Origin: Arion vulgaris
Taxonomy: Eukaryota; Mollusca; Gastropoda; Stylommatophora; Arionidae
Reading direction: 5' to 3'
DNA length: 64,000 bases
Assembly (NCBI GenBank): GCA_020796225.1
Contig: CM036767.1
Coordinates: 22,965,638-23,029,637, forward strand
Shown here: positions 20,276 to 32,789 of the stretch, piece by piece
How positions within the stretch are numbered: the first letter of the stretch is position 1
How the letters are laid out: every line of letters begins with the position of its first letter
Notes under the pieces: model-generated
What the model saw: only the letters and a program-made list of their open reading frames with translations
What the model was told of the DNA's origin: nothing
Database searches by the model: none
Position numbers and translations under genes: made by a program

Positions 20276-20707
20276 ACGAAAAAGAAGAAGGAGAAGAAAG
20301 TCTATTTAAACCGGGGCACGCTTCTTTCAACCCAAAGCGACCATTTTATTGGTTATATCAGGTGTTTCAACACACATAAAAAATAAGAAATGAATGCATT
20401 CGGAGAATAATAGTCACACTAAGATCAGGCTTTCCACATAAAAGAACAAACAACTCGAAAGTATCTGTTACTCATTGTATAAGTAGAACTAGATGCCTTA
20501 TGGGTAGAGAGAGAGAGAGAGAGAGGAGTGTATTTAACCAGCGTGCCACAGGAACCATCAGTATGCATACCCTTTGATATATGTTGTAGAGAGGTGAAGG
20601 ACTGAGCAGCTATGGGACTTCCCGGAGTGTTATGTCAGTTCAGTAAACAGTAACCTATAACTAATGGTTGACCAGGCACTTCTCAAATTTCTTCTTCTTC
20701 TTCTTTT
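20276..20707. other. Unique sequence with (GA)n
   Basis: A (GA)n tract lies at about 20507-20524. Otherwise nothing recognisable. Confidence 0.5.
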
Positions 20708-21031
20708 GTCGTCACACTGCTACCGGGTTGTTGCCCAGTGTCGTCACACTGCTACCGGGTTGTTGCCCAGTGTCGTCACACTGCTACCGGGTTGTTGACC
20801 AGTGTCGTCACACTGCTACCGGGTTGTTGACCAGTGTCGTCACACTGCTACCGGGTTGTTGACCAGTGTCGTCACACTGCTACCGGGTTGTTGCCCAGTG
20901 TCGTCACACTGCTACCGGGTAGTTGCCCAGTGTCGTCACACTGCTACCGGGTTGTTGCCCAGTGTCGTCACACTGCTACCGGGTTGTTGCCCAGTGTCGT
21001 CACACTGCTACCGGGTTGTTGCCCAGTGTCG
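20708..21031. repeat. 32-bp minisatellite, 10 copies, abutting a LINE end
   Basis: The unit cgtcacactgctaccgggtt plus gttgcccagtgt repeats with only GCCC/GACC and one GTT/GTA variant. On the minus strand it directly follows the LINE remnant. The plus-strand frames (PSVVTLLPGC type) are repeat by-products. Confidence 0.95.
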
Positions 21032-21330
21032 TGGTTTTCTGTTTTTGTCTTGCGCGATTGTTAATCTTTGACAAGATTCTGCTATACCATCTAACCATTT
21101 TTTCGTGGTATACCTCTCGCCTTCTTCTCTGATTTTCAGATTTCTTCACTTCTCCTAAATTCGTCGCATTTTGTATTTCATTTTTTCTTGCAGACATCTA
21201 TTTTGAAATGTATTCAACTTACGTTCTAGATCTTTAGTAATTTTCCAACTGTTGCTGGCATATCTTATGATTTACATAATATTGCAATTGAAAATTCAAT
21301 ATTTCGTTTTCAAACTATATAACTTGGGAG
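21025..21330 (-). pseudogene. LINE reverse transcriptase thumb and C-terminus remnant
   Basis: On the minus strand, YASNSWKITKDLERKLNTFQ followed by NRCL is the LINE segment just after the RT core (usual form YGSETW...L..FQ.RCL). After an internal loss it continues KKWLDGIAESCQR and LTIAQDKNR, the end of the ORF. The segment between them, including the usual WxGH and RGRP, is deleted or scrambled, and frames shift. It runs straight into the 32-bp array. Confidence 0.7.
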
Positions 21331-21572
21331 TTCCAGATTTTATTTAGACTTTTAAAAGTTGCTGTTGTTCCTTTGATAATTCGTAACACACATTTTTTTT
21401 CAAAATTATTATCAGTGAAATCAAAATGTCTACCCAAATAAAGTGATCGCCGGCCCCAACATACAAATCGTACACGTATTTTACAATATACGAGAGTAGA
21501 CAGTCCTTATATTCAGTCGTTAACTTGGAAAACACAAGGGAGTATATTTATATATATATACATATTCCTCTC
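21331..21572. other. AT-rich unique sequence
   Basis: Includes a short (TA)n at about 21545-21560. No gene is supported. Confidence 0.5.
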
Positions 21573-22215
21573 CTACTGTTGAACGTTACAAATGGCCTGG
21601 AAGTAATTTCTCCATACCGCTTTGTCCTGGGCAACTTGCTCAATCTCTTCTATGGAATTGAGCGCGATATTTTTTGCCTCTCTCAGCAACGTTCGTTTCA
21701 GGGTTTCCCTAAGACGTTCTTTCTTTCTTGAACCCTGCACCTCCCACCTCACCAACATATCTCCATCTTCTCCTTCTTATAACATGTTACTAGTGGCTGA
21801 CCAGACACATCTCTGTACCTTCCACCTCACCAACATATCTCCACCTTCTCCTTCTTATAACATGTTACTAGTGGCTGACCAGACACATCTCTGTACCTTC
21901 CACCTCACCAACATATCTCCACCTTCTCCTTCTTATAACATGTTACTAGTGGCTGACCAGACACATCTCTGTACCTTCCACCTCACCAACATATCTCCAC
22001 CTTCTCCTTCTTATAACATGTTACTAGTGGCTGACCAGACACATCTCTGTACCTTCCACCTCAATGCTTGTTTTGATATTCTTTGACAATTTCTTCTCAA
22101 TGTACTCCCAACATATCTCCACCTTCTCCTTCTTATAACATGTTACTAGCGGCTGACCAGACAGATCTCTGATTTTATCACTTCTCCTGAATTAGTCCCA
22201 TTTTATATTCATTAT
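21573..22215 (-). pseudogene. LINE ORF C-terminus containing a 78-bp expansion
   Basis: The minus strand reads NIKWD (22210 area), SGQPLVTCYKKE, then the 78-bp array, then QGSRKKERLRETLKRTLL and REAKNIALNSIEEIEQVAQD, ending AVWRNYFQAIC. The copy at 32.79-33.11 kb has the same order with one copy of the middle segment (MSGQPLVTTVIRKRRFRYVG) and ETLKRTLLREARNISLSSVE. The two copies belong to one LINE family. Frameshifts make it inactive. Confidence 0.82.
21745..22070 (-). repeat. 78-bp tandem repeat of LINE coding sequence, 4 copies plus one displaced
   Basis: aacatgttactagtggctga starts at 21781, 21859, 21937 and 22015, and a diverged copy at 22137. The unit is 26 codons long. On the minus strand it covers the SGQPLVTxxIRRRRWRYVG part of the LINE tail. 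Copies are almost identical. Confidence 0.93.
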
Positions 22216-22239
22216 TATTTATTTACATACGGAATAGTA

Positions 22240-22575
22240 CTTAAAATGTCATGGACAGAGAAAAGAATAAATGCTTCTGTTCTGAAACAGCTTGATATTA
22301 AAGTAAGATGGCATTAAAGAACATAAAAACAAGGAATATTAAATATTTCGGGCACATCAAACGACATGAGTGAGTAGATAAAATAATTTTGAAAGGAATG
22401 GTGCCTGGAAGAATAATGAGAGGAAGACCTAGAAGACGATGGGTGCAAGGTATCATTGACGATCTGAGAATGACTGCTGCTGACGCCTGTCAACTTGCAT
22501 AGAACAGGGAGTTTTCAGGACTGCTGTCATGGAAGCCAAGTTCCGGAAGGGACACGCTACTTGATGATAATGATG
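22240..22575 (+). pseudogene. LINE ORF C-terminus remnant (different clade, head-to-head)
   Basis: Across frames the plus strand reads SWTEKRINASVLKQLDIK, then IKTRNIKYFGHIKRHE, GRIMRGRPRRRWVQGIIDDL, RMTAADACQLA and NREFSGLLSWKPSSG, ending in gatgataatgat. SWTEKR, KYFGH, RGRPRRRW and MTAA are shared with the LINE at 42.1-42.5 kb. It lies back-to-back with the opposite-strand LINE at 21.57-22.21 kb. Several stops and frameshifts are present. Confidence 0.78.
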
Positions 22576-22909
22576 TGTTCTCATAATGACCCAAACAGAC
22601 TATTTGTCCAACTGTGTTCAAAGTTGTATTTTTGTAATCTCTAAAGACATGGTCAAAATGTATCTCGATACAAAGTCGTATTGCTTTCAATTCCCTAAAG
22701 GAAAATAGAGAATTGTACCTTGTCACTAACATTTATATTAGTTATTCATTTCAGGTATTCCTGGCGGAATATAATACTGAAACTCTTTCTATTACTACGT
22801 TAGTAACTCAATACTGGTACTGTAACATTTCCATTTTCATATAGTTTGGTTGGTAACTGTAACACAAACACTGATACAATGTGGATCAGTTTCCAAACAG
22901 GACAGATAT
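22576..22909. other. Unique sequence between LINE and array
   Basis: No recognisable gene. An 80-codon minus frame at 22490-22732 overlaps the LINE end and has no family signature. Confidence 0.45.
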
Positions 22910-23950
22910 GTGTAAAGTGTTTTATAGACATCGGAGAAATGTATGGTCAACTACGTGTAACAACTCTTATTAGACGGAGAAATGTATTGTCAACTACGTG
23001 TAACAACTGTTATTAGATGGAGAAATGTATGGTCAACTACGTGTAACAACTGTTATTACATGGAGAAATGTATGGTCAACTACGTGTAACAACTGTTATT
23101 AGATGGAGAAATGTATGGTCAACTACGTGTAACAACTCTTATTAGATGGAGAAATGTATGGTCAACTACGTGTAACAACTCTTATTAGATGGAGAAATGT
23201 ATGGTCAACTACGTGTAACAACTGTTATTAGATGGAGAAATGTATGGTCAACTACGTGTAACAACTGTTATTACATGGAGAAATGTATGGTCAACTACGT
23301 GTAACAACTGTTATTACATGGAGAAATGTATGGTCAACTACGTGTAACAACTGTTATTAGATGGAGAAATGTATGGTCAACTACGTGTAACAACTGTTAT
23401 TAGATGGAGAAATGTATGGTCAACTACGTGTAACAACTCTTATTAGATGGAGAAATGTATGGTCAACTACGTGTAACAACTGTTATTAGATGGAGAAATG
23501 TATGGTCAACTACGTGTAACAACTGTTATTAGATGGAGAAATGTATGGTCAACTACGTGTAACAACTGTTATTAGATGGAGAAATGTATGGTCAACTACG
23601 TGTAACAACTCTTATTAGATGGAGAAATGTATGGTCAACTACGTGTAACAACTCTTATTAGATGGAGAAATGTATGGTCAACTACGTGTAACAACTCTTA
23701 TTAGATGGAGAAATGTATGGTCAACTACGTGTAACAACTCTTATTAGATGGAGAAATGTATGGTCAACTACACTGTAAAATACACTTATTAGATGGAGAA
23801 ATGATTAATACATGTGAAATATGTTTATTACTTGAAAATGTATCAACTCGTTAACCCGTTTGATGAGAATGTATGTCAACTCAGTGTACACGTTATTAGA
23901 TGAGAAATGTTGTCAACTTGTAACAACTCTTAATGGAGAAGATTGAGATA
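22910..23950 (+). repeat. 43-bp minisatellite matching a LINE coding segment, about 23 copies
   Basis: The unit gagaaatgtatggtcaacta plus cgtgtaacaactgttattagatg aligns to the LINE sequence at 32867-32910 (gagaaatgtctggtcaacca, then ctagtgacaactgttataag) with about 36 of 43 bases alike. One frame reads EMYGQLRVTTVIR against LINE EMSGQPLVTTVIR. Variants alternate G/C in ctgtta/ctctta and G/C in ttagatgg/ttacatgg. Copies after 23770 are degraded with many deletions. Confidence 0.92.
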
Positions 23951-24204
23951 TGTTAGATCTTTTCTCTTTGGTTCTGTCGCACACTAGATACGTTTGTTGT
24001 CGTTTGCCTCATGTCTGGTTTTCTGTTTTTGTTGTAGAGTCGTTCTGGATGCTGTAGAGTTTTATGCAAACTTTTAAGGTCTGCTACATCTAAATACTTT
24101 TCTTGTTTCCTCGTTATTCTGATTTTTTTGATTGAGAAGATTAATATGAGAAATGTATGAATGCAAAACTATTAAGTGGAAATATCATTTGTCAGTGTAA
24201 TTCA
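23951..24204. other. Unique sequence
   Basis: Contains ctggttttctgtttttgttg, resembling ggttttctgtttttgtcttg near 21035, so a short dispersed element may be present. Nothing else was seen. Confidence 0.4.
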
Positions 24205-24640
24205 AGCAAGGTTTAGTTGAGAAATAAAAAATGAGAAATGATAAATGAATCAAAAAGCAAGTATTGAAGTGAGAAATAAAAAATGAGAAATGATAAATGA
24301 ATAAAAAAGCAAGTATTGAAGTGAGAAATAAAAAATGAGAAATGATAAATGAATCAAAAAGCAAGTATTGAAGTGAGAAATAAAAAATGAGAAATGATAA
24401 ATGAATCAAAAAGCAAGTATTGAAGTTGAGAAATAAAAAATGAGAAATGATAAATGAATCAAAAAGCAAGTATTGAAGTTGAGAAATAAAAATGAGAAAT
24501 GATAAATGAATCAAAAGCAAGTATTGAAGTGAGAAAAATTAAAAAAGGAAAATATAAATGAAAAAAGCATTATTGAGTTGAGGAAATAAAATAGAAATGA
24601 TAATGAATCAAAAAGCAAGTTTTGAAGATGAAATAAAATG
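24205..24640. repeat. ~52-bp A-rich minisatellite, about 8 copies
   Basis: The unit is gagaaataaaaaatgagaaa plus tgataaatgaatcaaaaagc and aagtattgaagt. The last two copies show clustered single-base losses. Minus-strand open frames (LLIHLSFLIFYFS type) are by-products. Confidence 0.9.
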
Positions 24641-24724
24641 TATAAAATAGGACAATATGACCCGAAAGAAATTACTGAGAAGGCAACTATTTACTATTCT
24701 ATAGACATGAACGATCCACAAAAG

Positions 24725-27700
24725 TACAATATATAAGAATCTCATACACATATATAAAATATATCAGTGCGACCCAGGAATATATATATATGTTCATATG
24801 CTTATTTACTATATATAACAGCGCATCCCACAAACCATACACATATATAACAAACCATACACATATATAAAATATATCAGTGCGACCCAGGAATATATAT
24901 ATATATATGTTCATATGCTTATTTACTATATATAACAACGCATCCCACAAACCATACACATATATAACAAACCATACACATATATAAAATATATCAGTGC
25001 GACCCAGGAATATATATATATATATGTTCATATGCTTATTTACTATATATAACAACGCATCCCACAAACCATACACATATATAACAAACCATACACATAT
25101 ATAAAATATATCAGTGCGACCCAGGAATATATATATATATGTTCATATGCTTATTTACTATATATAACAACGCATCCCACAAACCATACACATATATAAC
25201 AAACCATACACATATATAAAATATATCAGTGCGACCCAGGAATATATATATATATGTTCATATGATTATTTACTATATATAACACGCATCCACAAACCAT
25301 ACACATATATAAAAACCCTATATAAAATATCAGTGCGACCCAGGAATATATATATATATGTTCATATGTTATTTACTATATATAAGATCACAACATCCAT
25401 ATCAAACCATACACATATATAAAATATATCAGTGCGACCCAGGAATATATATATATATGTTCATATGTTATTTACTATATATAACAGCGCATCCTACAAA
25501 CAATACATACATACATATAAAATATATCAGTGCGACCAGGAAATATATATATTTCATATGTTTACTATATATAAGCATCCTAACATAATTATACTAATGA
25601 CAGAAATATAATATTAAACTAACTAATAAGCATCCACAAACCATACACATATATAAAATATATCAGTGCGACCCAGGAATATATATATATATATGTTCAT
25701 ATGCTTATTTACTATATATAACAGCGCATCCCACAAACCATACACATATATAACAAACCATACACATATATAAAATATATCAGTGGACTCAGAATATATA
25801 TATATATGTTCATATGCTTATTTACTATATATAACAGCGCATCCCACAAACCATACACATATATAACAAACCATACACATATATAAAATATATCAGTGCG
25901 ACCCAGGAATATATATATATATGTTCATATGCTTATTTACTATATATAACAACGCATCCCACAAACCATACACATATATAACAAACCATACACATATATA
26001 AAATATATCAGTCGACCCAGAATATATATATATATGTTCATATGCTTATTTACTATATATAACAGCGCATCCCACAAACCATACACATATATAACAAACC
26101 ATACACATATATAAAATATATCAGTGCGACCCAGGAATATATATATATATATGTTCATATGATTATTTACTATATATAACAACGCATCCCACAAACCATA
26201 CACATATATAACAAACCATACACATATATAAAATATATCAGTGCGACCCAGGAATATATATATATGTTCATATGCTTATTTACTATATATAACAACGCAT
26301 CCCACAAACCATACACATATATAACAAACCATACACATATATAAAATATATCAGTGCGACCCAGGAATATATATATATATGTTCATATGCTTATTTACTA
26401 TATATAACAGCGCATCCCACAAACCATACACATATATAACAAACCATACACATATATAAAATATATCAGTGCGACCCAGGAATATATATATATATGTTCA
26501 TATGATTATTTACTATATATAACAACGCATCCCACAAACCATACACATATATAAAATATATCAGTGCGACCCAGGAATATATATATATATGTTCATATGA
26601 TTATTTACTATATATAACAACGCATCCCACAAACCATACACATATATAACAAACCATACACATATATAAAATATATCAGTGGACCAGAATATATATATAT
26701 ATGTTCATATGCTTATTTACTATATATAACAGCGCATCCCACAAACCATACACATATATAACAAACCATACACATATATAAAATATATCAATGGACCAGA
26801 ATATATATATATATGTTCATATGCTTATTTACTATATATAACAGCGCATCCCACAAACCATACACATATATAACAAACCATACACATATATAAAATATAT
26901 CAGTGCGACCCAGGAATATATATATATATGTTCATATGCTTATTTACTATATATAACAGCGCATCCCACAAACCATACACATATATAAAATATATCAGTG
27001 CGACCCAGGAATATATATATATGTTCATATGATTATGTTACTATATATAACAACGCATCCCACAAACCATACACATATATAAAAAACCATACACATATAT
27101 AAAATATATCAGTGCGACCCAGGAATATATATATATATGTTCATATGATTATTTACTATATATAACAGCGCATCCCACAAACCATACACATATATAAAAT
27201 ATATCAGTGCGACCCAGGAATATATATATATGTTCATATGATTATTTACTATATATAACAACGCATCCCACAAACCATACACATATATAACAAACCATAC
27301 ACATATATAAAATATATCAGTGCGACCCAGGAATATATATATATGTTCATATGATTATTTACTATATATAACAGCGCATCCCACAAACCATACACATATA
27401 TAACAAACCATACACATATATAAAATATATCAGTGCGACCCAGGAATATATATATATGTTCATATGATTATTTACTATATATAAAGCGCATCCACAAACC
27501 ATACACATATATAACAAACCATACACATATATAAAAAACCATACACATATATAAAATATATCAGTGCGACCCAGGAATATATATATATGTTCATATGATT
27601 ATTTACTATATATAACAGCGCATCCCACAAACCATACACATATATAACAAACCATACACATATATAAAATATATCAGTGCGACCCAGGAATATATATATA

Positions 27701-30700
27701 TGTTCATATGATTATTTACTATATATAACAGCGCATCCCACAAACCATACACATATATAACAAACCATACACATATATAAAAAACCATACACATATATAA
27801 AATATATCAGTGCGACCCAGGAATATATATATATGTTCATATGATTATTTACTATATATAACAGCGCATCCCACAAACCATACACATATATAACAAACCA
27901 TACACATATATAAAATATATCAGTGCGACCCAGGAATATATATATATGTTCATATGATTATTTACTATATATAACAGCGCATCCCACAAACCATACACAT
28001 ATATAACAAACCATACACATATATAAAATATATCAGTGCGACCCAGGAATATATATATATATGTTCATATGATTATTTACTATAATATAACAGCGCATCC
28101 CACAAACCATACACATATATAAAATATATCAGTGCGACCAGGAATATATATATATATGTTCATATGATTATTTACTATAATATAACACGCATCCACAAAC
28201 CATACACATATATAACAAACCATACACATATATAAAATATATCAGTGCGACCCAGGAATATATATATATATGTTCATATGCTTATTTACTATATATAACA
28301 ACGCATCCCACAAACCATACACATATATAACAAACCATACACATATATAAAATATATCAGTGCGACCCAGGAATATATATATATATGTTCATATGATTAT
28401 TTACTATATATAACAGCGCATCCCACAAACCATACACATATATAAAATATATCAGTGCGACCCAGGAATATATATATATATGTTCATATGCTTATTTACT
28501 ATATATAACAGCGCATCCCACAAACAATACACATATATAACAAACCATACACATATATAAAATATATCAGTGCGACCCAGGAATATATATATATATGTTC
28601 ATATGCTTATTTACTATATATAACAGCGCATCCCACAAACCATACACATATATAAAATATATCAGTGCGACCCAGGAATATATATATATATGTTCATATG
28701 CTTATTTACTATATATAACAACGCATCCCACAAACCATACACATATATAAAATATATCAGTGCGACCCAGGAATATATATATATATATGTTCATATGCTT
28801 ATTTACTATATATAACAGCGCATCCCACAAACCATACACATATATAACAAACCATACACATATATAAAATATATCAGTGCGACCCAGGAATATATATATA
28901 TATGTTCATATGCTTATTTACTATATATAACAGCGCATCCCACAAACCATACACATATATAAAAAACCATACACATATATAAAATATATCAGTGCGACCC
29001 AGGAATATATATATATATGTTCATATGCTTATTTACTATATATAACAACGCATCCCACAAACCATACACATATATAACAAACCATACACATATATAAAAT
29101 ATATCAGTGCGACCCAGGAATATATATATATATGTTCATATGCTTATTTACTATATATAACAGCGCATCCCACAAACCATACACATATATAACAAACCAT
29201 ACACATATATAAAATATATCAGTGCGACCCAGGAATATATATATATATATGTTCATATGCTTATTTACTATATATAACAACGCATCCCACAAACCATACA
29301 CATATATAACAAACCATACACATATATAAAATATATCAGTGACACCAGGAATATATATATATGTTCATATGCTTATTTACTATATATAACAACGCATCCC
29401 ACAAACCATACACATATATAACAAACCATACACATATATAAAATATATCAGTGCGACCCAGGAATATATATATATATGTTCATATGCTTATTTACTATAT
29501 ATAACAGCGCATCCCACAAACCATACACATATATAACAAACCATACACATATATAAAATATATCAGTGCGACCCAGGAATATATATATATATGTTCATAT
29601 GATTATTTACTATATATAACAACGCATCCCACAAACCATACACATATATAAAATATATCAGTGCGACCAGGAATATATATATATATGTTCATATGATTAT
29701 TTACTATATATAACAACGCATCCCACAAACCATACACATATATAACAAACCATACACATATATAAAATATATCAGTGCGACCCAGGAATATATATATATA
29801 TGTTCATATGCTTATTTACTATATATAACAGCGCATCCCACAAACCATACACATATATAACAAACCATACACATATATAAAATATATCAGTGCGACCCAG
29901 GAATATATATATATATGTTCATATGCTTATTTACTATATATAACAGCGCATCCCACAAACCATACACATATATAACAAACCATACACATATATAAAATAT
30001 ATCAGTGCGACCCAGGAATATATATATATATGTTCATATGCTTATTTACTATATATAACAGCGCATCCCACAAACCATACACATATATAAAATATATCAG
30101 TGCGACCCAGGAATATATATATATGTTCATATGATTATGTTACTATATATAACAACGCATCCCACAAACCATACACATATATAACAAACCATACACATAT
30201 ATAAAATATATCAGTGCGACCCAGGAATATATATATATATGTTCATATGATTATTTACTATATATAACAGCGCATCCCACAAACCATACACATATATAAA
30301 ATATATCAGTGCGACCCAGGAATATATATATATGTTCATATGATTATTTACTATATATAACAACGCATCCCACAAACCATACACATATATAACAAACCAT
30401 ACACATATATAAAATATATCAGTGCGACCCAGGAATATATATATATGTTCATATGATTATTTACTATATATAACAGCGCATCCCACAAACCATACACATA
30501 TATAACAAACCATACACATATATAAAATATATCAGTGCGACCCAGGAATATATATATATGTTCATATGATTATTTACTATATATAACAGCGCATCCCACA
30601 AACCATACACATATATAACAAACCATACACATATATAAAAAACCATACACATATATAAAATATATCAGTGCGACCCAGGAATATATATATATGTTCATAT

Positions 30701-31632
30701 GATTATTTACTATATATAACAGCGCATCCCACAAACCATACACATATATAACAAACCATACACATATATAAAATATATCAGTGCGACCCAGGAATATATA
30801 TATATGTTCATATGATTATTTACTATATATAACAGCGCATCCCACAAACCATACACATATATAACAAACCATACACATATATAAAAACCATACACATATA
30901 TAAAATATATCAGTAGACCCAGAATATATATATATGTTCATATGATTATTTACTATATATAACAGCGCATCCCACAAACCATACACATATATAACAAACC
31001 ATACACATATATAAAATATATCAGTGCGACCCAGGAATATATATATATGTTCATATGATTATTTACTATATATAACAGCGCATCCCACAAACCATACACA
31101 TATATAACAAACCATACACATATATAAAATATATCAGTGCGACCCAGGAATATATATATATATGTTCATATGATTATTTACTATAATATAACAGCGCATC
31201 CCACAAACCATACACATATATAAAATATATCAGTGCGACCCAGGAATATATATATATATGTTCATATGATTATTTACTATAATATAACAGCGCATCCCAC
31301 AAACCATACACATATATAACAAACCATACACATATATAAAATATATCAGTGCGACCCAGGAATATATATATATATGTTCATATGATTATTTACTATAATA
31401 TAACAACGCATCCCACAAACCATACACATATATAAAATATATCAGTGCGACCAGGAATATATATATATATGTTCATATGATTATTTACTATATATAACAA
31501 CGCATCCCACAAACCATACACATATATAAAAAACCATACACATATATAAAATATATCAGTGCGACCCAGGAATATATATATATGTTCATATGATTATTTA
31601 CTATAATATAACAACGCATCCCACAAACCATG
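24725..31632. repeat. AT-rich satellite, ~98/113-117-bp units, about 60 copies
   Basis: The unit comprises one to three copies of accatacacatatataa(c), then aaatatatcagtgcgaccca, gga plus (TA)n, gttcatatgcttatttacta and tatataacagcgcatcccac. Length varies with the number of accatacac blocks and the (TA)n. Large blocks repeat at ~3.1 kb: the rare gattatgttac variant is at 27031 and again at 30133, with matching neighbours. Units at 25280-25620 are degraded. Minus frames (IYVYGLWDALLYIVN type) are not genes. Confidence 0.95.
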
Positions 31633-31924
31633 AGTTTTTAAATTGAGTAAAATGAGGTATGTGTTCTATTCCCTTAACTGATCTTCCACGAGTGAGTAAA
31701 GAAATCCACCTACCTACCTCTTGCACTCTTGAGTTCAGAAATTACAAGTGGCAGACAATTCACCCTATAAGGTCTACACAGGCTGCGTGCCATTTACATT
31801 GTCATTCAGTTATTCTGTAGATTGAGGTCAGATCTAATTGGTCACAGAGGAAACCATCAGATCTGATTGGTCCTAAGGGAAGCCATCATGGCTGATTGTT
31901 GACCAATGGTAGCTAATGTTTAGT
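31633..31924. other. Unique sequence upstream of LINE
   Basis: Three ATTGG/CCAAT words (31838, 31868, 31903 areas) lie within 80 bases, with agatct.attggtc duplicated. This could be coincidence. No gene is supported. Confidence 0.4.
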
Positions 31925-32480
31925 TAATGTGTTTTTCGTTGAAGATGCGAACATTACAGATTTAATTTGTTTTTATGGCCTTTCAGTTACAAGTTATACT
32001 TACAGAAAAAAACTAGACACAACAGAGATGAAGTGTCTACGCAGAATGCTGGGGGTAACAAGAAGAGACTGCTTAAGAAATGAAGACATCAGGAAAAAAG
32101 TGTGTACAACATCAGTACTGAACTTCATCAAGAAACAACAAATTCAATGGTTCGGCCACATTAGCAGATTACCAACAGACAGTACACCACACAATTATGA
32201 ACGAGGAACTCAGAGAAAGAATTAAGCAGATACCAGTGGAGAAAGAGCTACGGAAGAGACGCTGGCGATGGATAGGACATGTATTGCAAGACAGGCACTG
32301 TTTTGGAACCCGCAGGGAAAGAGGAGTAGTGGAAGGCCTAGACAGACCTGGAAAAGAGAGATGTAGGCTGATATTAAAAGGCTAGGTAAAACGTGGAAAG
32401 AATTGGATGGGATGGCAAGAGAGAGGAAGAGCTGGAAGCAGTTTGTTGAAGACCTGTGCTCCGTTGGGAGTTGAAAGGTA
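31925..32480 (+). pseudogene. LINE ORF C-terminus, single-copy form
   Basis: The plus strand reads TTEMKCLRRMLGVTRRD, LRNEDIRKKV, IKKQQIQWFGHISRLP, then KRRWRWIGHVL. A frameshift leads to RQALFWNPQGKRSSGRPRQT, a stop, ADIKRLGKTWKELDG and MARERKSWKQFVEDLCSVGS. This is the canonical LINE order from after the RT thumb to the ORF end. It is the same family as the interrupted copy at 1.96-4.19 kb and shows the ancestral single-copy state of the 42-bp unit. In both copies a stop replaces the expected codon just before the AEV/ADI residues. Confidence 0.85.
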
Positions 32481-32789
32481 AAGAAGTGTGAAGAAGTGCA
32501 CCTCAAAGAGCGATGTTGTTCCAATACAGTGAATACAGAGCAAAAGGCAAGCCACGCGAAAGATGGACCTCAGAGATAACAGAGGTGAGGAAAAGATACT
32601 ATTTATGAAGCGCATACAAGGGCTCGTTCTAGAAATCTCTTCTTATACTGACGTTGTAAGACAAAACAGGATTGGATAAAAGAAAGAAAGTTACAAATGC
32701 AACCAACTATTCAACTATACTGTCTTCTGTGTGTGGCTTTCAACTGTTGATGATGTACATTCAATAAAATTCAGATTAAGTTTAAAGAT
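32481..32789. other. LINE-adjacent unique sequence
   Basis: Contains a short frame GKPRERWTSEITEVRKRYYL, which resembles a LINE RGRPxxRW segment and may be a further LINE scrap. Otherwise nothing. Confidence 0.4.

Noticed and set aside
24699..31640. Minus-strand frames such as YGLWDALLYIVNKHMNIYIY
   Set aside because: Translation of the AT-rich satellite unit, with no independent support.
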